DNA from: Actinoplanes cyaneus
GTDB lineage: Bacteria > Actinomycetota > Actinomycetes > Mycobacteriales > Micromonosporaceae
Length of the DNA stretch: 64,000 nt
Assembly: GCF_016862095.1 (NCBI RefSeq)
Contig: NZ_BOMH01000036.1
Location: 62,001 to 126,000, forward strand
Direction: 5' to 3'
A model generated the notes under the pieces. The model worked only from the letters and a program-made list of their open reading frames with translations. It searched no databases and was not told the origin of the DNA. Positions 8,907 to 17,193 of the stretch are shown piece after piece (the first letter of the stretch is position 1; every line of letters starts with the position of its first letter). A program made the translations under genes and the position numbers.

Positions 8907-11431
8907 GCGGGCAAGTGTGGCAGAGAGGATCTCCCTGCTCCGGCAGCTCGCCGGGCCGGCATCCGCACCACCGCGCCCACCTCGTGCAGCGCCGACGCGA
9001 GCACGCCCGGACGGCCGCCGGAGCCACGCTGCAGCGTTCCGACGAACCGGGCCGCCGACAGCGGCCGGGCGAACAGGCGCCCCTGACCGGCGAGGCATCC
9101 GAGCTCCCACAACGCCCGCCGCTGCGGCTCGCTGTCGACCCCCTCGGCAACCACCGTCAGGTGCAGGTTGCGGGCGAGGTCGACCGTCGTCCGGACGACC
9201 GCCGCGGCCTCCGCCGAGGTCTCCACCGCCGCCACGAACTCCCGATCGATCTTGAGTTCGTGCACCGGGATCCGGGAGAGCACCGAGAGCGAGGAGACGC
9301 CGGTCCCGAAGTCGTCGACGGCGAGCCGCACGCCGGCGTCGCGCAGCTCCGCGAGGGTCTGCTCCACCACGTCGATCTGGCTGATCGTGAGTGACTCGGT
9401 CAGCTCCAGGATCAGCTGTGCGGGTGACACGTCGTGGTGTTCCAGCCGGGCCAGCACCGCCGCCGGGAAGCTCGGGTCGAGCAGGCTGCGCGGCGACACG
9501 TTGACCGCGACCGGCAGGTCGAAACCGGCCGCCCGCCAGGTCTGCATGGCGAGCAGCGACTCCTCCAGCACCGCGTCGGCGAAGGTCGGCAGCTGCCCGG
9601 AGCGTTCCACCGCCTCCAGGAACTGCAGCGGGGTGAGATCTCCCTGGTCCGCGTGTTTCCATCGGGCCAGCGCCTCGGCCGCGAGCACTTCGCCGGTGCC
9701 CAGGTCGACGATCGGCTGGAAGTCCACCGTGAACTCGTGCTCGTTGATCGCGCGCCGCAGCTCACCGGTGATCATCAGCCGGTCGACGTCGGCCGTGTCC
9801 CGCGCGTGTGCGTAGATCGTGGTCGGCTCGCCGGCACGTTTAGCCTGGTACATCGCTATGTCGGCGCGCCGCATCAGCTCCTCGACGCTGCCCGCGCCGG
9901 CCGCCAACGCGATGCCGCCGGCCGCCTCGACGGTGATCAGCATGCCGTCGACGTCGATCTCCGGCTCGAGCGCGCTGAGCATCGCGGCCGCCCGGTGCCC
10001 GGCCAGCGCCGGGGTGGGCAGACCGGCGAGCAGCACCGCGAACTCGTCGCCGCCGAGCCGGGCGACCAGATCGCCGGCCTCCGCCGCGCCGCTCAGCCGT
10101 CGCGCCACCTCGCGCAGCACGTCGTCCCCGGCCGCGTGCCCGAGGGTGTCGTTGACCTCTTTGAAGTGGTTCAGGTCGATGAGCAGCAGCGCGACCAGCC
10201 CGTCGTGACCGGTGTCGGTGAACAGGCGGCCGGCGCGTTCGTAGAGCTGACGCCGGTTCGGCAGACCGGTGAGCGGATCGTGGGTGGCGGCGTGCTCGTT
10301 CTCCGCGGCGATGCGCGCCAGTTCGGCGTACGCCTGCGCGTTGCGGATCGCCGTGCAGACGGCCGACGCGAAGGTGCGCAGTTTGTACTGCTCGACCTCG
10401 GTGAGCCGGACCGTGCCGCCGAATCGCAGCCGCAGCACGCCGACCCGCATGCCGCCGTCGTGCGCACGAAGATCCACTGTGGTCTCGCCGGGCGTGGGCG
10501 TGCCCCGGACCAGCGCACTGTCGGAGAGCACCTGGGACTCGGTCGCCCGGACCGTCCGGTCGGCGCCGCCGGCGGTGAGGTCGATCGCGGCCTCGGCCGC
10601 CGAGAAGATCTGCGCCGCGCGGGTCGTCGCGGAGTGCAGCACCTGATCGAGGTCGACCGCGTTCAGCTCGTCAGTGGCCTTGGCCAGGCGTTGCCAGGAT
10701 TCGCGCTCCTGCCTCGTCCGGGTGGTGCGCGACTGCCAGAGGTGCATGCAAGCCACAACGAGCGGAACGACCAGCAGAAGCATCACGTTCGCGTCGGTGG
10801 CGAGCACCCAGAGCACGATCAGGCAGGCGATCATCTGGCCGAGGTGGCTGATGATCTTGCCAACCAGGTTCTGCCGGAGGGCCCACCCGATGCTCAGTTG
10901 CGAGTTCATCGCCAGGATCGGCGCGAAGACCACGTCATCGACCAGGGCGTATGCCAGCAGGCCCACGACCAGCGCGGCCACCGGGAGGTCCGGCGTGGTC
11001 AGGTGAGGGCGGATGCCGAAGGCCAGGAAGACGGCCGCTGCGGCGCTGACGGTGAGCGCCTCCTTGGCGACCGAGAACGCCGTCTTGCGGGCGCCGGCCC
11101 GGATCGCGGTGCGCAGCACGGCCTGGGCGACCGCCGCACAGAGCAACACCCAGACGGGTGGCAGCAGGACCAGGCCGACGAGCACCGGCACTTCACCCCA
11201 GGTGGTGCCGAAGGTGCTGGACCTGACCCGGACGTAGACCCGCAGGCGGTTGGTGGCGATCACCGCGGCGCAGAGCAGGACGAGCACGAGGGCCGGGGGT
11301 CGCGGGTCCGGGACGCGGACGGCGTAGACGGCCCACAACGCGGCGGCACCGGCCGCCAACATGACGACGAGACCGACAAGCAGCCGGAGCCGCTGATCGG
11401 TCTTGTCGTCGTTGGTGCCGGTCTCAGACAT
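8903..11431 (-). CDS. Membrane-bound GGDEF-EAL cyclic-di-GMP enzyme with GAF-like sensor
   Basis: Protein of 842 residues. About seven N-terminal hydrophobic segments (residues 15-225) precede a GAF-like region (about 245-375), a GGDEF domain (HDPLTGLPNRRQLY, intact RLGGDEF near 458) and an EAL domain (AAEALARW near 583, ELTES, DDFGTG, LKIDREF, VAEGVD). Both catalytic sites look complete, so it could make and degrade c-di-GMP. The inhibitory RxxD site before GGDEF reads EAGD, so product inhibition is probably weak. GAGGA precedes ATG 11431. It is the first gene of a three-gene run. Confidence 0.93.
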   Translation of the reverse strand: MSETGTNDDKTDQRLRLLVGLVVMLAAGAAALWAVYAVRVPDPRPPALVLVLLCAAVIATNRLRVYVRVRSSTFGTTWGEVPVLVGLVLLPPVWVLLCAAVAQAVLRTAIRAGARKTAFSVAKEALTVSAAAAVFLAFGIRPHLTTPDLPVAALVVGLLAYALVDDVVFAPILAMNSQLSIGWALRQNLVGKIISHLGQMIACLIVLWVLATDANVMLLLVVPLVVACMHLWQSRTTRTRQERESWQRLAKATDELNAVDLDQVLHSATTRAAQIFSAAEAAIDLTAGGADRTVRATESQVLSDSALVRGTPTPGETTVDLRAHDGGMRVGVLRLRFGGTVRLTEVEQYKLRTFASAVCTAIRNAQAYAELARIAAENEHAATHDPLTGLPNRRQLYERAGRLFTDTGHDGLVALLLIDLNHFKEVNDTLGHAAGDDVLREVARRLSGAAEAGDLVARLGGDEFAVLLAGLPTPALAGHRAAAMLSALEPEIDVDGMLITVEAAGGIALAAGAGSVEELMRRADIAMYQAKRAGEPTTIYAHARDTADVDRLMITGELRRAINEHEFTVDFQPIVDLGTGEVLAAEALARWKHADQGDLTPLQFLEAVERSGQLPTFADAVLEESLLAMQTWRAAGFDLPVAVNVSPRSLLDPSFPAAVLARLEHHDVSPAQLILELTESLTISQIDVVEQTLAELRDAGVRLAVDDFGTGVSSLSVLSRIPVHELKIDREFVAAVETSAEAAAVVRTTVDLARNLHLTVVAEGVDSEPQRRALWELGCLAGQGRLFARPLSAARFVGTLQRGSGGRPGVLASALHEVGAVVRMPARRAAGAGRSSLPHLPA

Positions 11432-11620
11432 GATGTCCTCGTCGCCGAACGCAACTGAGCGATAGCTCAGGGTTCAAGGCTATTCATATGCGCCGTTTCG
11501 CGCATCCCTGTCTTTTTCAGCCCCACTCGTTGTTGCGCATGGCACTTCTCCTCACCCGTTGCCGAAGTTCGCTCCGGTCTGCCGACCGTCGCCTGTGGTG
11601 TGTCGCGACAGGGCAGAACG

Positions 11621-11810
11621 TTAGGCCGCGATCATGCCGTTTTCCAGCATATCGTGTCGGTATGCGCAGATTGCGATGAGAGCATCGGCGGTGCTCACGG
11701 ACAGTTTCCGAATGACAACTGAATGCAATGAAAATGCGGTCCCGAATACAATTTTCATTGCCTGCGCAACGGCTCTGGCCAGTACCGGAACCTTACGAAG
11801 CCGGTGTGGA
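11621..11810 (-). pseudogene. Possible remnant of a LuxR-type helix-turn-helix C-terminus
   Basis: The minus-strand frame ending at TAA 11621 reads LHSVVIRKLSVSTADALIA and then ICAYRHDMLENG. It vaguely resembles the end of LuxR/NarL DNA-binding domains, where a K-L-x-V motif precedes a helix and AY-x(3)-L. There is no start codon with a ribosome site and no upstream receiver domain. The stretch is poorer in G+C than its neighbours. The 446-base gap 11432-11877 otherwise holds nothing I can support apart from promoter space for moaC and the GGDEF-EAL gene. This call is weak. Confidence 0.18.
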
Positions 11811-11877
11811 CAAAGTGTGAAGCGGATCCGGCCCGGATGCGAACGCGGCTCCCCCGATCGCTCTATAAGCTCCCGGT

Positions 11878-12369
11878 ATGCCCCAGGAGACGCAGTTGAC
11901 GCATGTCGACGAGACCGGCGCCGCCCGGATGGTCGACGTGTCCGCGAAGGCGGTGAGCGACCGGCGTGCCGTCGCCGCCGGCCGGGTCCGCACCACCCCC
12001 GAGGTGATCGAGTTGCTCCGGGCCGACGACCTGCCGAAGGGTGACGCCCTGGCGGTGGCCCGCCTCGCCGGGATCATGGGCGCCAAACGGACCCCCGATC
12101 TGATCCCCCTCTGTCACCCGATCGGGCTGCACGGCGTCAAGGTCGAGCTGGTGCTCGGCAACGACGTGGTGGAGATCACGGCGATCACGAAGACGGCGGA
12201 CCGCACCGGCGTCGAGATGGAGGCGCTGACCGCCGTCGCGACGGCCGGCCTCGCGATGATCGACATGATCAAGGCGGTGGACCCGGCCGCGAGCCTCGAC
12301 GCGGTGCGCGTTCTGCGAAAAGAAGGCGGGAAGACCGGCGATTGGGTACGCCCGGAGGACCGCCCGTGA
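11878..12369 (+). CDS. moaC: Cyclic pyranopterin monophosphate synthase MoaC
   Basis: Protein of 163 residues. With MoaA it converts GTP to cyclic pyranopterin monophosphate, the first step of molybdenum cofactor synthesis. Family motifs seen are MVDVSAKAVSDRRAVAAG near the start, GIMGAKRTPDLIPLCHP in the middle and TGVEMEALTAV with AMIDMIKAVD near the end. The length is normal. It opens a tight operon with moaB, moeA and moaE; its stop overlaps the GTG of moaB as GTGA. Confidence 0.97.
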   Translation: MPQETQLTHVDETGAARMVDVSAKAVSDRRAVAAGRVRTTPEVIELLRADDLPKGDALAVARLAGIMGAKRTPDLIPLCHPIGLHGVKVELVLGNDVVEITAITKTADRTGVEMEALTAVATAGLAMIDMIKAVDPAASLDAVRVLRKEGGKTGDWVRPEDRP

Positions 12370-12839
12370 CCATCCGGGCGCGCGTCGTCGTCGCGTCGAA
12401 CCGCGCGGCGGCCGGCGTCTACGCCGACACCAGTGGTCCCCGCCTCGTCGCCGGCCTGCGCGACCTCGGGTGCGAAGTGGACGATCCGATCGTCGTCCCG
12501 GACGGTGACCCGGTCGCCGAAGCGCTCCGGTCCGCGATCGCCGACGGCGTCGACGTCGTTCTGACCAGCGGCGGAACCGGGGTCACCCCGACCGACCGCA
12601 CCCCGGAGGCGACCCGCGGCCTGCTCGACTTCGAGATTCCGGGCATCGCCGAGGCGATCCGCGCGTACAGCCGCGACAAGGTTCCCGCCGCCGCCCTGTC
12701 CCGCGGTCTCGCCGGGGTCGCCGGCCGCACCCTGATCGTCAACCTGCCCGGCTCGACCGGCGGTGCGAAGGACGGACTCGCGATCCTGGGACCACTGCTC
12801 TCCCACACGGTCGATCAGATCCGCGGCGGGGACCATTAG
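12366..12839 (+). CDS. moaB: Molybdopterin adenylyltransferase-type protein (MoaB/MogA family)
   Basis: Protein of 157 residues of the MogA/MoaB family, which adenylates molybdopterin before molybdate insertion. It has VVVASNRAAAGVYAD at the start, the pterin-binding signature SGGTGVTPTDRTPEAT in the middle and NLPGSTGGAKDGL near the end. The start at GTG 12366 overlaps the moaC stop by four bases; a longer in-frame start would run deep into moaC. The family name does not separate MoaB from MogA; in actinomycetes this operon position is usually annotated MoaB/Mog. Confidence 0.92.
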   Translation: MTIRARVVVASNRAAAGVYADTSGPRLVAGLRDLGCEVDDPIVVPDGDPVAEALRSAIADGVDVVLTSGGTGVTPTDRTPEATRGLLDFEIPGIAEAIRAYSRDKVPAAALSRGLAGVAGRTLIVNLPGSTGGAKDGLAILGPLLSHTVDQIRGGDH

Positions 12840-12848
12840 GCTCGACGG

Positions 12849-14075
12849 GTGAGCGCTGACGAGAACACCCCGGTCGGCTGGGAGCAGGCCCGCGAGCTGG
12901 CCTACCAGGCCGGTCGCGCCGCCTGCGCCGGCACCGAGCAGGTCCCGCTGCCAGACGGTGACGGCCGCACCCTGGCCGAGCCGTTGCGCGCCCGCACCGC
13001 CCTGCCGGCGTTTCCCACCTCGAGCATCGACGGCTGGGCGGTCCGCGGTGACGGCCCGTGGCGGCGCGTCGGTCAGGTGCTGGCCGGCGGCACCCCGCCG
13101 CCGCTCACCGGCGACGGCACGTGCGTCGAGATCGCCACCGGCGCCATGGTGCCCGAGGGTGCCGCCGCGCTGATCCGCGTCGAGGAGTCCACCATCGACG
13201 CGGAGGGCCTGGTCACCGGCGTTCCGCGGCCCAACCCGGAGTGGCGCCTGCCCGGTGAGGAGGCCACGCTCGGCGAGGAGTTGTTCCCGGCCGGCACCCC
13301 GGTCGACCCGGCGGTCATCGGCGTCGCCGCGACGTGCGGACACGAGTTCCTGACCGTCCGCCCGCAGCCCCGCGCGGCCCTGCTCGTCTTCGGCGACGAG
13401 CTGCTCACCGAGGGCTCGCCCGGCGGCGGCCGGGTCCGCGACTCGCTCGGCCCGCAGGTCCCCTCCTGGCTGCGCCGCAGCGGCGCCACGGTGACCTCGG
13501 TCATCGGCCCGGTCAAGGACACTCTGGACGCGCACCTCGACGCGATCCGCACGGCCCTCGAGACCTCCGACGTGGTCTGCACCACCGGCGGCACCATGCA
13601 CGGCCCGGTCGACCACCTGCACCCGTCACTGACCGAGCTCCGCGCGGACTATGTGGTGAACACCGTCGGCGTCCGCCCCGGTTTCCCCATGCTCCTCGCC
13701 CGCGTGCCCGGCCCGGACGGCCGCCCCCGTTTCCTCGCCGGCCTCCCAGGCAACCCGCAGTCCGCCGTGATCGCCCTGGTCAGTCTCGTCGCGCCGCTGC
13801 TCGCGGGCCTGGCGGGCCGTCCGTTCCGTGCCGACCTGCCCCTGGTCGAGGCCGCCACGCCGATCCCCGGTCGCGGCCGTGACACGCATCTCGCGCTGGC
13901 CGCTCTCGACCCGGCCGGCCGGGTCGCCACGCCGGTCGGTCACGTCGGCTCGGCCATGCTCCGCGGCCTGGCGAACGCTCACGGTTTCGTGGTCGTCCGC
14001 CCCGGCGTCAAGGTCGCAGCCGGCGACGCAGTCCCGTTCCTGCCCCTCCCGTTGCTGCCCGGAGAGCGCACATGA
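12849..14075 (+). CDS. moeA: Molybdopterin molybdenumtransferase MoeA
   Basis: Protein of 408 residues that inserts molybdate into adenylated molybdopterin. The family's SSIDGWAVR motif is near residue 57, EIATGAMVPEGA near 96, LLVFGDELL near 180, the MPT-binding-like TTGGTMHGPVDHL near 240 (an unusual form of the common TGGTSxG) and GLPGNPQSAV near 300. GTG start at 12849, nine bases after moaB; the stop overlaps moaE as ATGA. Confidence 0.95.
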   Translation: MSADENTPVGWEQARELAYQAGRAACAGTEQVPLPDGDGRTLAEPLRARTALPAFPTSSIDGWAVRGDGPWRRVGQVLAGGTPPPLTGDGTCVEIATGAMVPEGAAALIRVEESTIDAEGLVTGVPRPNPEWRLPGEEATLGEELFPAGTPVDPAVIGVAATCGHEFLTVRPQPRAALLVFGDELLTEGSPGGGRVRDSLGPQVPSWLRRSGATVTSVIGPVKDTLDAHLDAIRTALETSDVVCTTGGTMHGPVDHLHPSLTELRADYVVNTVGVRPGFPMLLARVPGPDGRPRFLAGLPGNPQSAVIALVSLVAPLLAGLAGRPFRADLPLVEAATPIPGRGRDTHLALAALDPAGRVATPVGHVGSAMLRGLANAHGFVVVRPGVKVAAGDAVPFLPLPLLPGERT

Positions 14076-14491
14076 CCGTCATCCTCGCCGAGGTCCTCGA
14101 TACCCCGCTGGACCTCGCCGCCCATGAGGCCGCCGTCGCCGACCCGCGAGCCGGAGCGGTCGTCTCGTTCCAGGGCGTGGTCCGTGACCACGACGGCGGC
14201 CGCGGCGTGACCCTGCTCGAATATGAGGGCCATCCCTCCGCGGCCAAGGTCCTCCAGGAGGTCGCCGAGGAGATCGCCGCCGATCCCGCGGTCTACGCCG
14301 TCGCCGTCTCGCACCGCGTCGGCACGCTGCAGATCGGCGATGTGGCTCTGGTCGCCGCGGTCAGCACGGCGCACCGCGCGGCCGCCTTCGAGGCCTGCGG
14401 CCGCCTGGTCGACGAGGCCAAGGCCCGCCTCCCGATCTGGAAGCGCCAGGTCTTCACCGACGGTCAAGAAGAGTGGGTCAACTGCCCCTGA
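14072..14491 (+). CDS. moaE: Molybdopterin synthase catalytic subunit MoaE
   Basis: Protein of 139 residues. Together with MoaD it inserts two sulfurs into cyclic pyranopterin monophosphate. Motifs: VSFQGVVRDHDGGRGVTLLEYEGH, SHRVGTLQIGDVALVAAVSTAHR and the C-terminal AKARLPIWKRQVFTDG with the conserved Lys. The start ATG 14072 overlaps moeA as ATGA. Its partner moaD is not in this operon but beside moaA at 24.6 kb. The last base of its stop codon is also the first base of a composite intergenic repeat. Confidence 0.96.
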   Translation: MTVILAEVLDTPLDLAAHEAAVADPRAGAVVSFQGVVRDHDGGRGVTLLEYEGHPSAAKVLQEVAEEIAADPAVYAVAVSHRVGTLQIGDVALVAAVSTAHRAAAFEACGRLVDEAKARLPIWKRQVFTDGQEEWVNCP

Positions 14492-14798
14492 CCTGAAGAT
14501 CAACTTCAAGATCTTCAGGTCCCCTCTTCGCTGTGGTCCGGATCGTCGCTCCCGCGGGGACCCTTGCGGGCTTCGCAGGCCGCTGGCGCGGCCAGAACGC
14601 GAAGCCCTCCAGGGCGGCCTCCGTGGCGGGGCACGGTCACCCCAACCCCGCCGTGCCCACTCCGCCCCGCGCCCGGGCCAGTTCTCAGCTCGCCCCGCCG
14701 GCCCGCGCACCGCTCACCGTTCGCCCGCCGGTCGCGGTTCCCCGGCTGGTGCTCACGGTTGTTATCCGGGCTTGAAACAACCGTGAGTGCCAGCCGGG
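14491..14798 (+). repeat. Composite intergenic repeat, copy A
   Basis: It begins at the moaE stop codon. The first hairpin (14491-14520) has perfect 11-bp arms, ACCTGAAGATC and its complement, with an 8-base loop. Then comes a block (about 14526-14570) nearly identical to copies B and C, including CTGTGGTCCGGATC and CCCGCGGGGACCC, and a variable GC-rich stretch. It ends with a second hairpin (14741-14798) with 23-bp arms, two mismatches and a 12-base loop. The element fills most of the convergent gap between moaE and the GT87 gene (14492-15027). Confidence 0.8.
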
Positions 14799-14865
14799 AG
14801 GGTGAGACGCGCAGCGGCCTGGCGCGGGGATCAGGTCGCGTCGCCGGCCCTGCGCGTCGTTCACC

Positions 14866-14925
14866 GTGCCGGTGCCGGTGCCGGTGCCGGTGCCGGTGCC
14901 GGTGAGGGTGAGGGTGAGGGTGCGG
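14866..14925. repeat. Hexanucleotide microsatellite (GTGCCG)6(GTGAGG)3
   Basis: Six copies of GTGCCG (14866-14901) are followed by three GTGAGG and a GTGCGG. It is noncoding, in the convergent gap between moaE and the GT87 gene, so its length may vary between strains. Confidence 0.85.
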
Positions 14926-15027
14926 TGCGCGTGTGCGCGGGTCGCGGTTCCCCGGCGTGGGGACCAAATGGCGGCCCTGGCCCACGGGACCGGAGAGAGA
15001 CGGGTCGGGCCTGGGAGGCGACAGGGT

Positions 15028-16380
15028 TCAGGGGCGGGAGCCTCGGGGGACCGGGATGGCGGCTGGATGCCGGTGGGGTTGTGGCTGGGCGGGCGGGAGC
15101 GGGGCCGAGCGCCACGGCAGCGTACTGGTCAGGATGATCAGGGCGAAGGCGTAGCCGTTCCACGGCAGCAGAGTCGTGGGGGCGGAGAGCAGCAGGGCGT
15201 ACCCGCAAATCGCCGAGACGGCCAGGAACGTGTCGACGAACCTCGAGTGCCGTGATCCCCGGGCCGGCGCCCGGCGGCGCAGCGCGGCGTCGGCGAGCAC
15301 CAGCAGCGCCGGGACCAGCCAGATCAGCTCGGCCGGGGTGGTCATCGGCCCGAAGGCCGCGGCGGCCAGCCCGATCAGCACGAACGCGGTCACCTCGTCC
15401 CCGGCGTAGCTCGCGGAGCGGGCCCGGATCATGCCCACGGCCACCAGCAGCACGCCCAGCGAGAGCCACACCAGGACGGGCGGCGCCGGGGTGCCGTCGA
15501 GGCGGGCGAGCACTCCGGCCAGGGCCTGGTTGCCGGCGGCGTCGAGGGATTCGGTCCGGTTCAGCTGCCACAGGGTGCTGCCGAACCAGGTGATCGTCTC
15601 GCGCGGGGCGAACAGCAGGCCGGCGAGAGTCACGGTGACGCACGTGGTGAGCGCGGTCAGGGCGGCCCGCCAGTGACGCAGCACGAAGAGACCGGCCAGG
15701 AAGAACACCGGCGTGACAGCGAACGCCGACGCCAGACCGATCCCCACGCCGGCCCACGAGCCGTCGAGCCAGCCGTGCCGGACGCGGTCCCGGAACGGAA
15801 CGACCGGGTCGTCGACGCGCCACAGGGGCCAGCGCAGGGGAGCGGCCGGGTCCGGTGAGCGCGGCATCACGGGGTGCCGCAGGGAGCGGCGCAGAGCGAC
15901 CAGGTCGGCCACGATCAGCCCGAACAGCAGCAACTCCGGCCGGCCTTCACCGAGCGTGGCCCGTACCGGCTCGGTGAGCATCGCCAACGCGGCGGCGACC
16001 AGGGCGAGGGGGGCGCGGCGGCGGCCGTACCGGCGGGCGATCGGGGCGGTCAGCGCGGCCGCGGCGAGCAGCAGCGCGACCACCCCGGTGAGGCCGAGGA
16101 GCCAGCCGGCCGCCTTCAACGGCAGCAGGGCGAGGGGCGCGAGGAGGATGGCGAGTGCGGGTGGCAGGGCGGCCCCGGCCTGGCTGAAGGGGTCGCGGTA
16201 CGAGTACAGCTCCGCCCCGCCCAGCCAGTCCCGCACTGCCGCATGGGTGACGGCGAGCGTGCTCAGGCCGTACCGGGAAAGGTTTATCGAGATCAGTGCG
16301 AGGGTGACCAGGCCGCCGATGGTGACCAGCGCGGACCTGGTCCGGGCAGCGCGAGGCGCGCGTCTCTCGATGACCGGCAT
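15028..16380 (-). CDS. GT87 family polyprenol-phosphate-dependent glycosyltransferase
   Basis: Integral membrane protein of 450 residues with about eleven hydrophobic segments. Features of actinomycete DUF2029/GT87 mannosyltransferases: YRDPFSQAGAALPPALAILLAPLALLP after the first loop, GEGRPELLLFGLI, a SAFAVTPVFFLAG segment and the late loop LNRTESLDAAGNQALAGVLAR, much like the NQS-GVLAR loop of mycobacterial enzymes that mannosylate PIM or lipomannan. It probably acts on the outer membrane face with a polyprenyl-phosphate sugar donor. The start ATG 16380 follows GGGGG; a GTG at 16410 is the alternative. The C-terminal 25 residues are Pro/His-rich. Confidence 0.85.
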   Translation of the reverse strand: MPVIERRAPRAARTRSALVTIGGLVTLALISINLSRYGLSTLAVTHAAVRDWLGGAELYSYRDPFSQAGAALPPALAILLAPLALLPLKAAGWLLGLTGVVALLLAAAALTAPIARRYGRRRAPLALVAAALAMLTEPVRATLGEGRPELLLFGLIVADLVALRRSLRHPVMPRSPDPAAPLRWPLWRVDDPVVPFRDRVRHGWLDGSWAGVGIGLASAFAVTPVFFLAGLFVLRHWRAALTALTTCVTVTLAGLLFAPRETITWFGSTLWQLNRTESLDAAGNQALAGVLARLDGTPAPPVLVWLSLGVLLVAVGMIRARSASYAGDEVTAFVLIGLAAAAFGPMTTPAELIWLVPALLVLADAALRRRAPARGSRHSRFVDTFLAVSAICGYALLLSAPTTLLPWNGYAFALIILTSTLPWRSAPLPPAQPQPHRHPAAIPVPRGSRP

Positions 16381-16468
16381 GGCTCGACCCCCGTCTCGTC
16401 CTCCGGGCACAGCACGGCTGCCACCAGCACGGGTTTGGCGGCAGGTCGGTGCCGGGCGGAACGAGCTA

Positions 16469-16505
16469 GTGCGGCCTTTCGTCGGCTTTAACGCCGGGGC
16501 CGCAC
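16469..16505 (-). terminator. Strong hairpin between the DoxX and GT87 genes
   Basis: GTGCGGCC (16469) pairs with GGCCGCAC (to 16505), with an inner GTCGGC/GCCGG stem. It is downstream of the DoxX gene stop (16558) and upstream of the GT87 start, so it probably ends the DoxX transcript. Confidence 0.5.
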
Positions 16506-16557
16506 GGAGGTTGTTATTCGGACAATTAGTGCATTCCGGTCGCGCACAGAGGGTGCG

Positions 16558-17166
16558 TCAGGGCAGCTTCCTCGCCGCGGTCGCGGACAGCGCGGCAATC
16601 TTCGCCTCGCGCTTGGCGGTGCGCACCGCACGACGGATGTCGCGCCGCGAGCGATCGACCGCATGGGTGAGCGACCGCTGCGACCGGTCCACCGCGTGGC
16701 TGAGCGAGCGCTGACCGCGGTCGACCGCGTGGGTGGTCCGATACCGCAGGCTCGGCTCGCCCTCGGTGTCGGCCGCTGCCAGCAGCAGGCCGCCGAGCAG
16801 ACCCAGGTTCTTCAGGAAGTGGATCTGCTGATCCGGGCGGCGGTCCTTCGGAACGGCCCAGAACGGATGCCCGGCGAAGGTGGTCGGGAGCAGACCGGCG
16901 GCGAGGACCGCTGCGGCCGGCCGGGTGAACCGGCCGGTGGCCAGGGCGAGCCCGGCCAGCACGTCGGTCCCGGCCTTGAGCCGGACCAGCGTCTCGGGGT
17001 CGGTGGGCAGGCGGGGGTCGGTCTTCTCCAGCAGCGGAGTGAACCGGTCGGTGACCCGGCGGGCGGCCTGCACCCGCCCCTCACCGGGTTTGATCAGCAC
17101 ACGGACTCCGCTGATCACGAAGATCGAGGCGAGCATGGCTCGGGCGGCGGCGCGGACGGGCTTCAT
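16558..17166 (-). CDS. DoxX family membrane protein with repeat tail
   Basis: Protein of 202 residues. The N-terminal 135 residues match the DoxX family: an initial segment MLASIFVISGVRVLIKPGEG, then KAGTDVLAGLALATGRFTRPAAAVLAAGLLPTT and a last segment HFLKNLGLLGGLLLAA. The C-terminal 65 residues are a charged tail with three 11-residue repeats of the type THAVDRSQRSL, which looks helical and amphipathic. DoxX proteins are small membrane proteins linked to redox or thiosulfate functions, but the role here is open. It lies 27 bases behind the ATPase gene. Confidence 0.85.
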   Translation of the reverse strand: MKPVRAAARAMLASIFVISGVRVLIKPGEGRVQAARRVTDRFTPLLEKTDPRLPTDPETLVRLKAGTDVLAGLALATGRFTRPAAAVLAAGLLPTTFAGHPFWAVPKDRRPDQQIHFLKNLGLLGGLLLAAADTEGEPSLRYRTTHAVDRGQRSLSHAVDRSQRSLTHAVDRSRRDIRRAVRTAKREAKIAALSATAARKLP

Positions 17167-17193
17167 GGATTCCTTATACCCGTCCTGCGGAGA

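Noticed and set aside
14491..14798. Composite repeat as a MITE or insertion sequence remnant
   Set aside because: The two ends are different hairpins and not inverted repeats of each other; I see no target-site duplication and no transposase fragment.
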